DNA from: CAZTAO01 sp964611645
GTDB taxonomy: Bacteria > Armatimonadota > UBA5829
Direction: 5' to 3'
DNA length: 64,000 bases
Assembly: GCA_964611645.1 (NCBI GenBank)
Contig: CAZTAO010000003.1
Location: forward strand, 124,001-188,000
How positions within the stretch are numbered: the stretch's first letter is position 1; each line of letters starts with the position of its first letter. The position numbers were made by a program, and so were the translations under genes. Under the pieces are notes generated by a model that was not told where the DNA came from, did no database searches, and saw nothing but the letters and a program-made list of their open reading frames with translations. Positions 1 through 8,901 of the stretch are shown piece after piece.

Positions 1-1013
1 ATCGGAACCAGCAGTTCGTCGTAGTCCGTGGGCGGCTGGCCGGTTAGGACCATGTCTCGGAACTTCTTTACTATTCGGTCGGCGCCTCTGAGGAACTCGG
101 GGTCGCCTATTGGGCCGGAGTGGATTTCTCCCATTTTGCTGTAGGCGCTGACGTAGAAGTTGCACCTTTCGGGGAAGGAGTCTGGGCCGGTGTTCATTAT
201 CATCACGTCGATGCCGCTTTTCATGTGCAGGTGCAGATACTCCAGCGCCACCCGGCCCATGCACTCCACCCACTCCACATCGTTTCCGAACACGTTGAGC
301 GCCAGGGCAACCCCGTGGATGAGATATGCCAGCCTGCCACACAGCCCCGCGCCTTCGGTCCTGTTGCCGAGGTTCTCCTGGGACATTGCCCCGCCAAGGC
401 CCTTTACAACGCCCGCTCGCACCCCTGGCACATCCATCGGGTCGCAGCCCATAGCCACCGCCGCCTGAGACAGGCTCCGCCAATCCGCACCCTCCGGCCC
501 TATCTCGGCGAAGCGCTTCTTGAAGTTGTCCGCCGCGATGACTTCCGTAAGGATCGATGAGTTGTACATCGGCGCGTTGTGCTTCCGGGCCAGCTTCACG
601 ATCTCTTTGGCGTCGGCCAGGGTCAGGGCCATCGGCTTGTCCACGAAAGTGGGAATGCCTTGTTCAAGGAACGGCCGCGACCAGTCCAGGTGGGTGCTGC
701 CGTCCCCGTCGCACTCCGCCAGGAACACAGCATCAACTCCCTCGCCAACTTGCTCCATAGAGTCGCAGACCCTGGCCCCCGGGAAGCTCTCGGCAAACCC
801 CTCGGCAGCCGCGCGGTCATCGTCATAGCACTTCACGATCTCGAAATCAAAGGTAGCCGGGACGGTGATATGCGCGGGGTCGTACCAGTCGGTGGCGTAG
901 TAGTGCACGATCTTGTTGTGCTTCATCAGGGCAGCCGGGTCGCACTTAGCCATCAGCGCGCCGTAGTAGAACGCATGAGTATCGCAGTGAACTAGTCCAA
1001 GTTTGATTGGCAT
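1..1013 (-). CDS. Gfo/Idh/MocA-family oxidoreductase (3' end beyond window)
   Basis: About 337 codons are open and the frame leaves the left edge without a stop, so the C-terminus is missing. The start ATG (1011-1013) has a GAGAGGA ribosome site just upstream. The protein begins MPIKLGLVHCDTHAF and has a VDKPMALTLADA segment around residues 124-135; this matches the EKP-type motif at the end of the Rossmann domain in the Gfo/Idh/MocA family, which uses NAD(P) to oxidise or reduce sugars and related compounds. The canonical Glu is Asp here. The first strand lacks a clear GxGxxG, so cofactor binding may be atypical. The substrate cannot be told from the sequence. Confidence 0.75.
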   Translation of the reverse strand, partial: MPIKLGLVHCDTHAFYYGALMAKCDPAALMKHNKIVHYYATDWYDPAHITVPATFDFEIVKCYDDDRAAAEGFAESFPGARVCDSMEQVGEGVDAVFLAECDGDGSTHLDWSRPFLEQGIPTFVDKPMALTLADAKEIVKLARKHNAPMYNSSILTEVIAADNFKKRFAEIGPEGADWRSLSQAAVAMGCDPMDVPGVRAGVVKGLGGAMSQENLGNRTEGAGLCGRLAYLIHGVALALNVFGNDVEWVECMGRVALEYLHLHMKSGIDVMIMNTGPDSFPERCNFYVSAYSKMGEIHSGPIGDPEFLRGADRIVKKFRDMVLTGQPPTDYDELLVP

Positions 1014-1147
1014 GGCTGATCCTCTCTCAAAGGCACGCACATTCCCCTCGCCCCTTCAAAGGGGGAATTGGCAGCGGCCGGGACATGTTTATCAGTTCTC
1101 GTACGGGAGTGTGGTATCCTTCCGGAGTTGTTCCGGTTGGCGGGAAC

Positions 1148-1176
1148 TTGACGTTTGGCTGAATCTGCCGGATACT
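1148..1176 (+). promoter_or_regulatory. Sigma70-type promoter for the deacetylase-like gene
   Basis: TTGACG (1148-1153), a 17-base spacer and GATACT (1171-1176). The predicted start of transcription near 1183 lies about 50 bases before the ATG at 1233. Called from sequence match only. Confidence 0.5.
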
Positions 1177-1232
1177 GGAGTCCGGGCGGTGGATATTTGC
1201 CGTGATTCGGAAACAGACAGGAGTCGAAGTAC

Positions 1233-2075
1233 ATGCCAGATGTGATCGAACGCGTCGCTTGCACAATGTGCCACGGAGTCTGGGCGGATGAGGTGGAGAA
1301 GCCTGTGATCCCCAACTGGACAGCCCTTACCCGCTCATCCTTTGAGAGAAAGGTCGGGATACTGTCGGAGTTGGGAGCGCAGTCGATCGGCTACGGGGAG
1401 TTGGAGAAGTGGTATAACGGCGCGCCGCTTTCCGGGAAGCGTATGATGATCGACTTCGACCACGCAGTGCGGTCGATCTATGACCACTGCTTCCCGATCC
1501 TTGCTGGGCATGGGTTCAAGGGCAATATGTTTGTGGACACCGCGCGGGTAGATAGCGACCTTGAAAAGCCCGAATCCGAGCGCAGGTGCATGACCTGGGA
1601 CCAACTCGGCAAGCTGGCGGAGGCTGGATGGACTATCGGCGCGCACACGGTCCACCACTTTTCTCTTGCCACCCTCGAAGCCGAGGACCCCACCGGCGGT
1701 CGCCTGCTGGAAGAGATGGCGGGCGCGGATGACAGGATCAAGGCACAGCTTGGTATCACCGCCGAAGACTTCGCCTACACCGGCCTGGGGTGGTCCCCTA
1801 TGGCTGAGGAAATTGCCTCAAAGCGATACCGTTTCGCCCGCCTCTGGATCACCGGCGCGATGTACAACGACCCCCAGGGCAACGACATTCCCATCGCGAC
1901 TCTCCTCAATCCCAACCCCAAATCGGCCCCAGCCCCCGACGAGCCGGACGGCGGCCCACCTTACCCCTACCGCTACATAACCCGCCAGACCAACCCCCAC
2001 CGCCTGCCCAGTATGGAACTGGAGAACCTGATCGCAACGGATGAGGCGTACAGGAGATATGTGGACGGCCTCTAG
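1233..2075 (+). CDS. Polysaccharide deacetylase (NodB-like) family protein
   Basis: A 280-residue protein without a signal peptide; the ATG follows an ACAGGAG ribosome site. MMIDFDHAVRS (from residue 71) corresponds to NodB motif 1 (TFDDG), with Asp and His in altered spacing. GAHTVHHFSL (about residues 135-145) corresponds to motif 2, the HxxxH metal-binding pair. Together these indicate a metal-dependent carbohydrate esterase fold acting on N-acetyl groups of a polysaccharide or an activated sugar. The degenerate motif 1 means activity is uncertain. It is divergent from the oxidoreductase at 1-1013, so a shared carbohydrate-related role is possible but unproven. Confidence 0.65.
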   Translation: MPDVIERVACTMCHGVWADEVEKPVIPNWTALTRSSFERKVGILSELGAQSIGYGELEKWYNGAPLSGKRMMIDFDHAVRSIYDHCFPILAGHGFKGNMFVDTARVDSDLEKPESERRCMTWDQLGKLAEAGWTIGAHTVHHFSLATLEAEDPTGGRLLEEMAGADDRIKAQLGITAEDFAYTGLGWSPMAEEIASKRYRFARLWITGAMYNDPQGNDIPIATLLNPNPKSAPAPDEPDGGPPYPYRYITRQTNPHRLPSMELENLIATDEAYRRYVDGL

Positions 2076-2127
2076 GTCGCGGAAGGCGCGCGCTTCGCGC
2101 GGGTTCAGGATGGGCCGGCAGAACCCT

Positions 2128-2288
2128 CGCTCGCCGCAGCGGGAGAGGGCAGGGTGAGGGAGCCTTCCACCTGGCAGTTCTGCACTGTGGCTGCGGATAA
2201 ACAGAACACCCTTGGGCGTCTGGTTCATCGGTAGGTCGTGACTCACCCCTCACCCCAGCCCTCTCCCCCGGGCCGTGGGAGAGGGAGC
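2128..2288. repeat. Paired GGGAGAGGG/CCCTCTCCC palindromic repeats
   Basis: The 381-base gap between the deacetylase-like gene and the RCC1 gene contains two copies of a GC-rich dispersed element in opposite orientation. One reads GGGAGAGGGCAGGGTGAGGG near 2140-2160. The other, 2241-2288, holds a perfect stem CCCTCTCCC (2259-2267) / GGGAGAGGG (2277-2285). Related copies occur at 13677-13745 and 30146-30180. I see no gene here. Confidence 0.6.
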
Positions 2289-2456
2289 AGGTTGTGCGCA
2301 GCAAACACACTCGTGTGACTGCAATCGTTTGCTTTCCTAACTTTGGACAGATTCTCGATTGACAACCACCCATTACGACACGTAGACTATACTGGCTCGC
2401 AATAGAGGTCGTTTGTTCCTGGCCCGTGGGATGTCGAGTTAAGGGAGACTGCGTGC

Positions 2457-5400
2457 ATGAGTTGTAGTAACAAGTCCGTTCTATTAGTGACTGCAATAAT
2501 AGCCTTGGTTTTGGCGCTTTGTGGGTCCGTGTCGGCGGCGCCAGCCGGGTCCATCGTGGCCTGGGGGTCGAACAACTGGAACGAGTCCACTGTTCCGGCA
2601 GGAGGAGATTTCGTCGCTGTAGCCTGCGGAACGGGACACAGCCTGGCCCTAAAGACAGATGGCTCCCTGGTAGGATGGGGGGACAATACCAATGGCCAGC
2701 GCGATGTTCCTGCTGGAACCGGCTTCAAGGCCATTGCTGCCGGCATTCGGCACAGTCTGGCTCTTAGGTCGGACGGCTCAATAGTGGCTTGGGGAGACAA
2801 TACCTATCACCAGACCGACGTCCCCGCAGGTACCGTATACACTGCTATCGCCCCCAGCTGTTACGCCGACGTGGCTCTGAAATCGGACGGCTCGTTGGTA
2901 GCATGGGGACAGGACAACTATGGTCTTATCACCGACGTCCCCGCCGGGACCGGCTACAAAGCTATCGCCGCAGGCTTCGGACACTGCATAGCACTCAAGT
3001 CGGACGGTTCCCTGGTGGGGTGGGGACAGGACACTGAAGGCGAGTGCGATGTCCCTGCCGGAAATGACTTCGTCGCCATCGCCAGCAACGGGGGTAATCA
3101 CAGCATTGCCCTGAGGTCCAACGGCTCGATAGTGGCTTGGGGAGACAATAGTTACGGCCAGTGCAACGTCCCGGCCGGGATTAGTTTTACGGCTGTTGCG
3201 GCCGGAGTTGGCCACTCTGTAGCGCTGAAGACGGATGGCTCCGTGCTGGCATGGGGCATGAATGGAGATGGCCAGGCTAACGCCCCCTTGGGAGAATGCT
3301 ATACCGCTATCTCCGCCGGCGGATGGTACAACCTCGCTCTGAGCAACGGGGCCCCATCAAACACGAGCGTGACCCCGAACGCCGGATTACTCGCGGCCGA
3401 TACATACTACACATTTACGACCAAGTACTACGACCCCGACGGCTACGCGGACCTGCGCGAGTGCGAACTGCTCATCAGCCCTACACTGAGCCGCGCGAAC
3501 GCTATCCGGGTGAAGTATGACCCGGTGTCGCACATGATCTACCTCAGGGATGACTCAGACACCAGTTGGGGAGTAGGCCATACGATCGTTGACGATGTCA
3601 CCCTGGAGAACAGCCAGTGCAGAGTACACCTGTGGGGGTTCAGTATGCACGGGGGTGGGAAGGAGCTGACGCTGAACTGGTCGATAGCTCCGAAGAAAGC
3701 ATTCGTGTCAAAGAAGCTCGACGTTTACACGCGCGTGGAGGACTCCACCTCGCAGACTGCTGGCTGGGACCGGATGGGGACCTACGCAGGCACGGGCGGT
3801 GCGATGGTGTGGGGAAACAATGACTATGGCCAGGGCAACATCCCCTCGGACAAGAACCTGGTGGCCATATCCGCGTCCGCATACCACAGCTTGGCGCTGA
3901 GGTCAGATGGATCCCTCGCGGCTTGGGGGAATAACTCATTCGGCATGATCGACTTCCCCGCCGGAACCGACTTTGCGGCTGTAGACGGCGGCGTGTTCCA
4001 CTCACTGGCTCTGAAAGCCGATGGCTCACTGGTGGCCTGGGGAGCCAACGATCTCGGCCAGTGCAATGTCCCGCCGGGTTGCGACTACGTTGCCATCTCC
4101 GCCGGGGACACTCACAGTCTGGCTCTCAAATCCGACGGCTCGATCTCGGCATGGGGAATGAACACATACGGCCAGTGCAATCCCCCCGCTGGAGATTTCG
4201 TGGCTGTTTCTGCCGGCGCATACTTCAGTCTGGGGCTCAAGTCCGACGGGTCCATCGTGGGCTGGGGAGACAACGCCCAGGGGCAGCGTAATGTTCCGGC
4301 GGGGAATGATTTCGTGGCAATCTCCGGCGGCGGCTACCACAGCCTGGCTTTGAGAGCAGACGGCTCGCTTGTGGCTTGGGGAAGCAACAACTCGGGAGCT
4401 TGCAACGTCCCGCCTGGAAACAACTTCGTGGCGATCTCAGCCGGAGCTACACACAGTCTGGCTTTGAGGTCGGACGGCACAGTCGCCGCCTGGGGAGACA
4501 ACGGCTCCGGGCAGTGTAATCTCGCGGGAGGCGGTTTCGTCGCCATCTCCGCTGGGTCATACTACTACAGCCTTGCCATCCAGGACGGCACTCCATCCAA
4601 CATCAGCCTGGCTCCTAACTCCGGAACTCTGGCTGCCGATACGCCTTACACGCTTGCGTGCAAGTACTTTGACGGAGATGGCTTCGCCGACATCAGCAAG
4701 GCCTACCTGCTCATCAACGATTCCCTCGGTCAGGCCAACGCGGCCCTGCTGATGTATGATCGCGTGGTGAACAAGGTCTACCTCAAGAACGATGCGAACA
4801 GCAGTTGGGGCACGGGCTATGCGCCCGGCACGGATGTGATCGTTCAAAACAGCCAATGCAGACTCTTGATCAAGGACACTGTTGTCTCCGGAAGCGGCTC
4901 CAACCTGGCTGTGGACTGGCGAGTATCACTCAAGAGCGCGTTCACTGCCAAGAACCTCAACGCCAATATGTACGTGAAGGACGCCAGCGGGAAGAGCGAC
5001 GGCTGGGACCTGATGGCGATATACTACAATGTGAAGCCGCAGGTAGTGAGCATCAGCCCCAATGCCGGCGCGCTGCCCATCGATACCGTCACAAGCCTTG
5101 TCAGCGTCTACCGCGATGTCAATGGCTACGGGGATCTGCGGAAGATATACATGGTGTTGTGTGAGGGCTTCAGCCAGTCCAACGCGATGCTGCTCTACTA
5201 CGACAAAGCGGCCAACAAGCTGTTTCTCAAGAACGACGCCAACTCAAACTGGGGCACGGGGCGAGTGCTCGGCACGGACTTCACTCTTTCCAACAGCCAG
5301 TGCGAGGTGTATGTCAAAGACACAACCGCTGTTGGCGTGGGAAATGACCTCACATTCACGTGGTCGTTCAAACTCAAGCCGAGCATGACCGACAAGAACC

Positions 5401-5930
5401 TCTATAGCTGGATGTATGTCACCGACTCAATGGGTCTCTCAGACGGCTGGAAGAAGATGGGTACGCACTTCATCCCCGTCGCGCCCACTTGTGTAAGCGT
5501 GACGCCATCGACGGGCAAGGTGCAGACGGGGACGCCGCTGGTGTTCAGCACCGAGTATGCGGACGATAACGGGACCGATGACATCTACCAGTGCTGGTTC
5601 CAGATGGGTCAGACCGGGTCCCTGGCAAACTCGGTGTGCGTGATGTACGACAAGAAGCAGAACAAGGTGTTCCTGAAGAACGATGCCAACACCAGTTGGG
5701 GCACAGGTTATCCTCCCGGGACAACCGGGACCCTGGAGAACAGCCAGTGCATCGTGTATGTAAAGGACACCACAGTCACCCCCAGCGGCTCAGATAACCT
5801 CATAGTCGACTGGAAGATTACCCTCAAACCCACCCTCAAAGGCAAGCTCCTGGGACAAAGAATGTACTGCCGAGACAACGAGTACATGAACAGCGCCTGG
5901 AAGCTGAAGGGGACCGTGCGGGGGATGTAG
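2457..5930 (+). CDS. Secreted RCC1-repeat protein with four C-terminal-type beta domains
   Basis: 1157 residues beginning with a clear signal peptide (hydrophobic stretch at about 8-22, cleavage near AAPAG). Residues about 32-295 and 447-705 are two blocks of RCC1/alpha-tubulin-suppressor-like repeats with the recurring core LKSDGSLVAWG; each block probably forms a beta-propeller. A beta-rich domain follows the first block (about 298-445), and three more copies follow the second (starting near 711, 858 and 1008). Each carries the pattern KNDANSSWGTGY, a later NSQC and a closing WKITLKP-like strand. There is no membrane anchor or sorting signal at the C-terminus. The ATG lacks a strong ribosome site (AAGGGAGA lies about 10 bases upstream). 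Likely an extracellular binding or adhesion protein; ligand unknown. A second member starts at 63165. Confidence 0.75.
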   Translation: MSCSNKSVLLVTAIIALVLALCGSVSAAPAGSIVAWGSNNWNESTVPAGGDFVAVACGTGHSLALKTDGSLVGWGDNTNGQRDVPAGTGFKAIAAGIRHSLALRSDGSIVAWGDNTYHQTDVPAGTVYTAIAPSCYADVALKSDGSLVAWGQDNYGLITDVPAGTGYKAIAAGFGHCIALKSDGSLVGWGQDTEGECDVPAGNDFVAIASNGGNHSIALRSNGSIVAWGDNSYGQCNVPAGISFTAVAAGVGHSVALKTDGSVLAWGMNGDGQANAPLGECYTAISAGGWYNLALSNGAPSNTSVTPNAGLLAADTYYTFTTKYYDPDGYADLRECELLISPTLSRANAIRVKYDPVSHMIYLRDDSDTSWGVGHTIVDDVTLENSQCRVHLWGFSMHGGGKELTLNWSIAPKKAFVSKKLDVYTRVEDSTSQTAGWDRMGTYAGTGGAMVWGNNDYGQGNIPSDKNLVAISASAYHSLALRSDGSLAAWGNNSFGMIDFPAGTDFAAVDGGVFHSLALKADGSLVAWGANDLGQCNVPPGCDYVAISAGDTHSLALKSDGSISAWGMNTYGQCNPPAGDFVAVSAGAYFSLGLKSDGSIVGWGDNAQGQRNVPAGNDFVAISGGGYHSLALRADGSLVAWGSNNSGACNVPPGNNFVAISAGATHSLALRSDGTVAAWGDNGSGQCNLAGGGFVAISAGSYYYSLAIQDGTPSNISLAPNSGTLAADTPYTLACKYFDGDGFADISKAYLLINDSLGQANAALLMYDRVVNKVYLKNDANSSWGTGYAPGTDVIVQNSQCRLLIKDTVVSGSGSNLAVDWRVSLKSAFTAKNLNANMYVKDASGKSDGWDLMAIYYNVKPQVVSISPNAGALPIDTVTSLVSVYRDVNGYGDLRKIYMVLCEGFSQSNAMLLYYDKAANKLFLKNDANSNWGTGRVLGTDFTLSNSQCEVYVKDTTAVGVGNDLTFTWSFKLKPSMTDKNLYSWMYVTDSMGLSDGWKKMGTHFIPVAPTCVSVTPSTGKVQTGTPLVFSTEYADDNGTDDIYQCWFQMGQTGSLANSVCVMYDKKQNKVFLKNDANTSWGTGYPPGTTGTLENSQCIVYVKDTTVTPSGSDNLIVDWKITLKPTLKGKLLGQRMYCRDNEYMNSAWKLKGTVRGM

Positions 5931-6059
5931 TTCGCGCTTTCAAATAGTTTCAATCAGGGCAGGCCGATGGCCTGCCCTGACACTCCATTTGCCTGGCAGC
6001 CAAGCCTGCACTTACAAGCAAGTCCGCGCAGGCTTCTTCGCGGAAGTCGTGATTGTGGG

Positions 6060-7091
6060 TCAAAGGGACGCCTCCGGCGTTTGTTCGGTGAGTTTGCGGT
6101 AGATTTCGAGGAGTTGGAGTTGGTCTGAGACGGGTACTTGGACGCCAAGACTGCTGTTCCGCATACGCTGCATTATGGCGAGAACAACGGCAGTAGAATC
6201 TGCGCTTCCCGGAACCCAGTTAAAGCACACAGCCCGCTTTCCCTCTCTTCGGAGGCAGATCGCCTTCTCGGACCAACCCACGGATTGCAGTTCGTCCCAT
6301 CGCATCGTAATGATACTTCGTCGCGTATCTACCTCTACGGTATCTTTAGTCAGTGTTACTCGTTTGACCGAAGTGCGCATCCAGGAGTGCAGATGGAAGC
6401 CGAGGACAAGCATAAACATGTAGATCGGGTTTACGTTCGAGTGTCGGAACCAGATAAACTGGACAACTGAAGGAGAAAGAAGCAGAATAACACCCACCCA
6501 GATCAGCGGCAGATTGAACCATCCGTTATCTACCCATTCTATGTTGTCCGGCAGGTCAACGGTCAAGTCGCGCCATAGCCAGTCGGCTTCTTTTGGTACC
6601 GCTATGCCCTCTGCTTTGCCGACCCGCCTCAGGTGTTGCCGGACCGACGCGCATAACAGTGTGTCATGGCCCGGAATGGCGGTCTTGCGGCCATCCCCCT
6701 GTATGATGATCCTCTCACCGCTCAGGTAATATGGGCTTGTGACCCTAATGTTTCTCACCTCTGCCCACGGGATGAATCCACCGCGAAGAATCCCTCTGTA
6801 TTGCAGACCGGCGCTGGTTGTCCGCCAGGTGTGGTCAAGGTAGGGTATGCGCGTGGTAAGTATGAGGATTCCGGCGCAAACCCCGAGGACCGCCCACTTC
6901 CATGGCTGATCCACCGCGTCCAGCCGCAGATGCAGAATGTGCGGAAGCTCCACCACACCGGTTACCGCCAGACCCAGTTAGATCACCAGCACGGCGACAA
7001 TCACATCCGGGACCGCCGATCCCGCCGGTGGCGACGCAGTTGCAGACTCCACCGCCTCCAACTCCGGCAAATCCGGCCTTGTATCTTGCAT
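6060..7091 (-). pseudogene. Membrane protein gene interrupted by an in-frame TAA
   Basis: The natural start is the ATG at 7089-7091, placed 7 bases after AAAGGAG. The frame reads MQDTRPDLPELEAVESATAS and enters a hydrophobic segment (VIVAVLVI), where a TAA stops it at 6978-6980. The same frame continues past the stop with LGLAVTGVVELPHILHLRL and runs to 6060, giving 343 codons if the stop is ignored. Downstream there are further membrane segments (near AVLGVCAGILIL and LIWVGVILLL) and two soluble stretches around paired aromatic and charged residues that resemble bacterial PH-like domains. A GTG at 6956 could restart translation but has no convincing ribosome site. Function unknown; it is divergent to the metal-efflux operon. 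Confidence 0.6.
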
Positions 7092-7243
7092 TGTAAGGCT
7101 CCTTTGTGGATGTTCTATATAGCTTGTTCTTTGTCTGGGCAGTGGAATCCTGCGGGAGTTCCTGAAGTGCGGATTTGAGGGGTCTGTGCTGGTCGGCGTT
7201 CCCGCAGCATAGTTACAAACAGACTCGCTCCGGAACGGTTCGT

Positions 7244-7271
7244 TTGGTGTGCCCGTCAATTATGGTATAAT
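7244..7271 (+). promoter_or_regulatory. Promoter of the metal-efflux operon, giving a leaderless mRNA
   Basis: TTGGTG (7244-7249), a 16-base spacer and a perfect TATAAT (7266-7271). The expected start of transcription, 6-8 bases further on, coincides with the ATG pair at 7276-7281, and no ribosome site precedes those ATGs. This fits leaderless translation of the first gene. Confidence 0.55.
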
Positions 7272-7275
7272 GCAA

Positions 7276-7545
7276 ATGATGAAAACAAGTTTGGTGATCA
7301 GTTTTGTAGCGATTGTTGTTGTGGCGCTGTTGTGTGGAGTAATGCACGCGGACTGCCACAGTTGTAGTTGCGCGGATGAATGTGACAGTTGCACGTCGTC
7401 CCCGAGTGGTTGCAGTTGCGCGATCTTGCATAACAACTCCATCACCCTCGAGAACAAACCAGCCTCATTCTCACCGGACAACAGCGTCAGCTTGCCCCAA
7501 ACTCCCGGCACGGATATCTTCCGCCCTCCTCAGCACTCCGTCTAG
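7276..7545 (+). CDS. Small exported cysteine-rich protein, first gene of the efflux operon
   Basis: 89 residues: an N-terminal hydrophobic signal (residues 4-22), then a cluster of seven cysteines at 27, 30, 32, 36, 39, 46 and 48, mostly in CxC and CxxC spacing. The tail has no cysteine and ends FRPPQHSV. The cluster suggests metal binding outside the membrane, and the position just upstream of TolC/adaptor/RND genes suggests a role in metal sensing or hand-off to the pump. It resembles in layout the small proteins that accompany proteobacterial metal pumps (CzcI or DUF2946 type), but I cannot show homology. A GTG at 7249 in frame would lie upstream of the predicted transcript start and was not chosen. 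Confidence 0.55.
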   Translation: MMKTSLVISFVAIVVVALLCGVMHADCHSCSCADECDSCTSSPSGCSCAILHNNSITLENKPASFSPDNSVSLPQTPGTDIFRPPQHSV

Positions 7546-7653
7546 CGCCTCCTATTATCGACCCGGTTCCATCCTGTTGGCCATTAGTGGCTGTTGGCAT
7601 ACTGGTGTCGGTGACATTTACTCACAAACCCAATAATCTATGAGGAACTGAAT

Positions 7654-8901
7654 ATGTGTATGCGTTTCCGCATCTGCGGGGCAGTTGTTGCCTGCCTTGC
7701 AGTGATGCTTATCGCGTCATCACTATCGGCGGAGGAGCTAACGCTCTCCCAGGCCGTGGAGATGGCTATCAGCAGCAATCCAACAGTGGCTGCCGGGCGT
7801 TTGTCGGCAGAGGCGGCAAGGGAATCAGCCAAGGGGGCCGGGAGTCTCGCAAACCCGGAGATAGTGGTCGCGCAGTCGGTGATCGGCGATGCCGGGTCCG
7901 ATGCCGCCTTGTTCGTCTCGCAGCCCCTGGAGATCAATGGCAGCAGGCGAGTTCGGGGAGAGATCGCTTCAAATGAGGCGGCCGCAACCGGCTTCGACGC
8001 AGAAAGCGCCAAACGAGACATCGTCCTCAGCGTCACTTTGAGCTACTGGGAGGTTGCGCGCGCCCAGGAGTTGGTGAAGCTCAGCCAGGAGAATGTGGCG
8101 TATCTGGAGGCCGTTCAGACGGCTGTCCGGAAGCAGTACGATGTCGGCGTGGCGCCGGGAGCACAGCCTCTGAAGATGGATGTGGAGATCGCCAGGGCCA
8201 GGCAGGAGCATGCTCAGGCCCAGCTTGCGTTGTCGCTGGCCTCCTCCGAGCTCAATAGCCTCCTTGGTCGCCCTGCGGATACCGGCTTCAGTGTTTTGGA
8301 ATCGCTGGTCTTTTCAGAGACACCCATCGACAGCAACACTCTGGCAGCTTCAGCTCTGGCTAACCGTCCGGAAATCGCTTCGGCGCAGGCCCAGCTTCGC
8401 GCATCGCGGGGACAGATAAGCGCGGCCAGGCTGCTGACAGCCCCCGACCTGGCGATTCAGGCCCGCAGGGGCTCCTTCGACCGCGACAGTGAGGGCGGCG
8501 TGGCGGTCGTGCTTTCGCTCCCTATCCTGGATTGGGGGTCTGCCGGGGCCGAGAAGCGGCGCGCCCAAATCGCCGCCGAGAGCAAGGAGAAGGAGCTTGA
8601 AGCGGTCAGGAATGGTGTCAAGCTCGATGTTGAGCAGGCAATCCAGCGGGTGAATACGGCATCCCGGATAGTGCGGGAGTACCAGGGCGGTGTTTTGGCG
8701 AAGTCCGAAGAGCTTGCGGCGATGGCCTGCAAAGGTTACGAGAAAGGCGCGAGCAGCTACCTCGAGGTTCTGGAAGCGCAGAGGACTCTGAGGAGCGTCA
8801 GATCCGACTACTACTCGGCAATGTCCGAGCATGCCAAGGCCATCTCGCAGCTTGAGTGGGCTGCGGGTTGTTCTATCCCACGAACAGAGGTAAGGAAATG
8901 A
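7654..8901 (+). CDS. TolC-family outer-membrane efflux protein (CzcC/CusC-like)
   Basis: 415 residues with a signal peptide ending near SSLSAEE and a GAGGAAC ribosome site. The mature protein starts LTLSQAVEMAISSNPTVAA, the usual opening of TolC-family proteins, and the rest is long amphipathic helices in two similar halves (GRPADTGF ends the first; LANRPEIASAQAQ opens the second). It would form the trimeric outer-membrane channel of the tripartite pump encoded with the two following genes. Its stop codon overlaps the next start (ATGA), implying translational coupling and one transcript. A double-membrane cell envelope is implied. Confidence 0.85.
   Translation: MCMRFRICGAVVACLAVMLIASSLSAEELTLSQAVEMAISSNPTVAAGRLSAEAARESAKGAGSLANPEIVVAQSVIGDAGSDAALFVSQPLEINGSRRVRGEIASNEAAATGFDAESAKRDIVLSVTLSYWEVARAQELVKLSQENVAYLEAVQTAVRKQYDVGVAPGAQPLKMDVEIARARQEHAQAQLALSLASSELNSLLGRPADTGFSVLESLVFSETPIDSNTLAASALANRPEIASAQAQLRASRGQISAARLLTAPDLAIQARRGSFDRDSEGGVAVVLSLPILDWGSAGAEKRRAQIAAESKEKELEAVRNGVKLDVEQAIQRVNTASRIVREYQGGVLAKSEELAAMACKGYEKGASSYLEVLEAQRTLRSVRSDYYSAMSEHAKAISQLEWAAGCSIPRTEVRK

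Noticed and set aside
2340..2400. Promoter for the first RCC1 gene (TTGACA near 2360 with TATACT near 2390)
   Set aside because: The two boxes are about 23 bases apart, too far for a normal sigma70 promoter.
2550..4560. Periodic DNA repeats considered as satellite or CRISPR
   Set aside because: The period follows the RCC1 protein repeat and the frame is open throughout.
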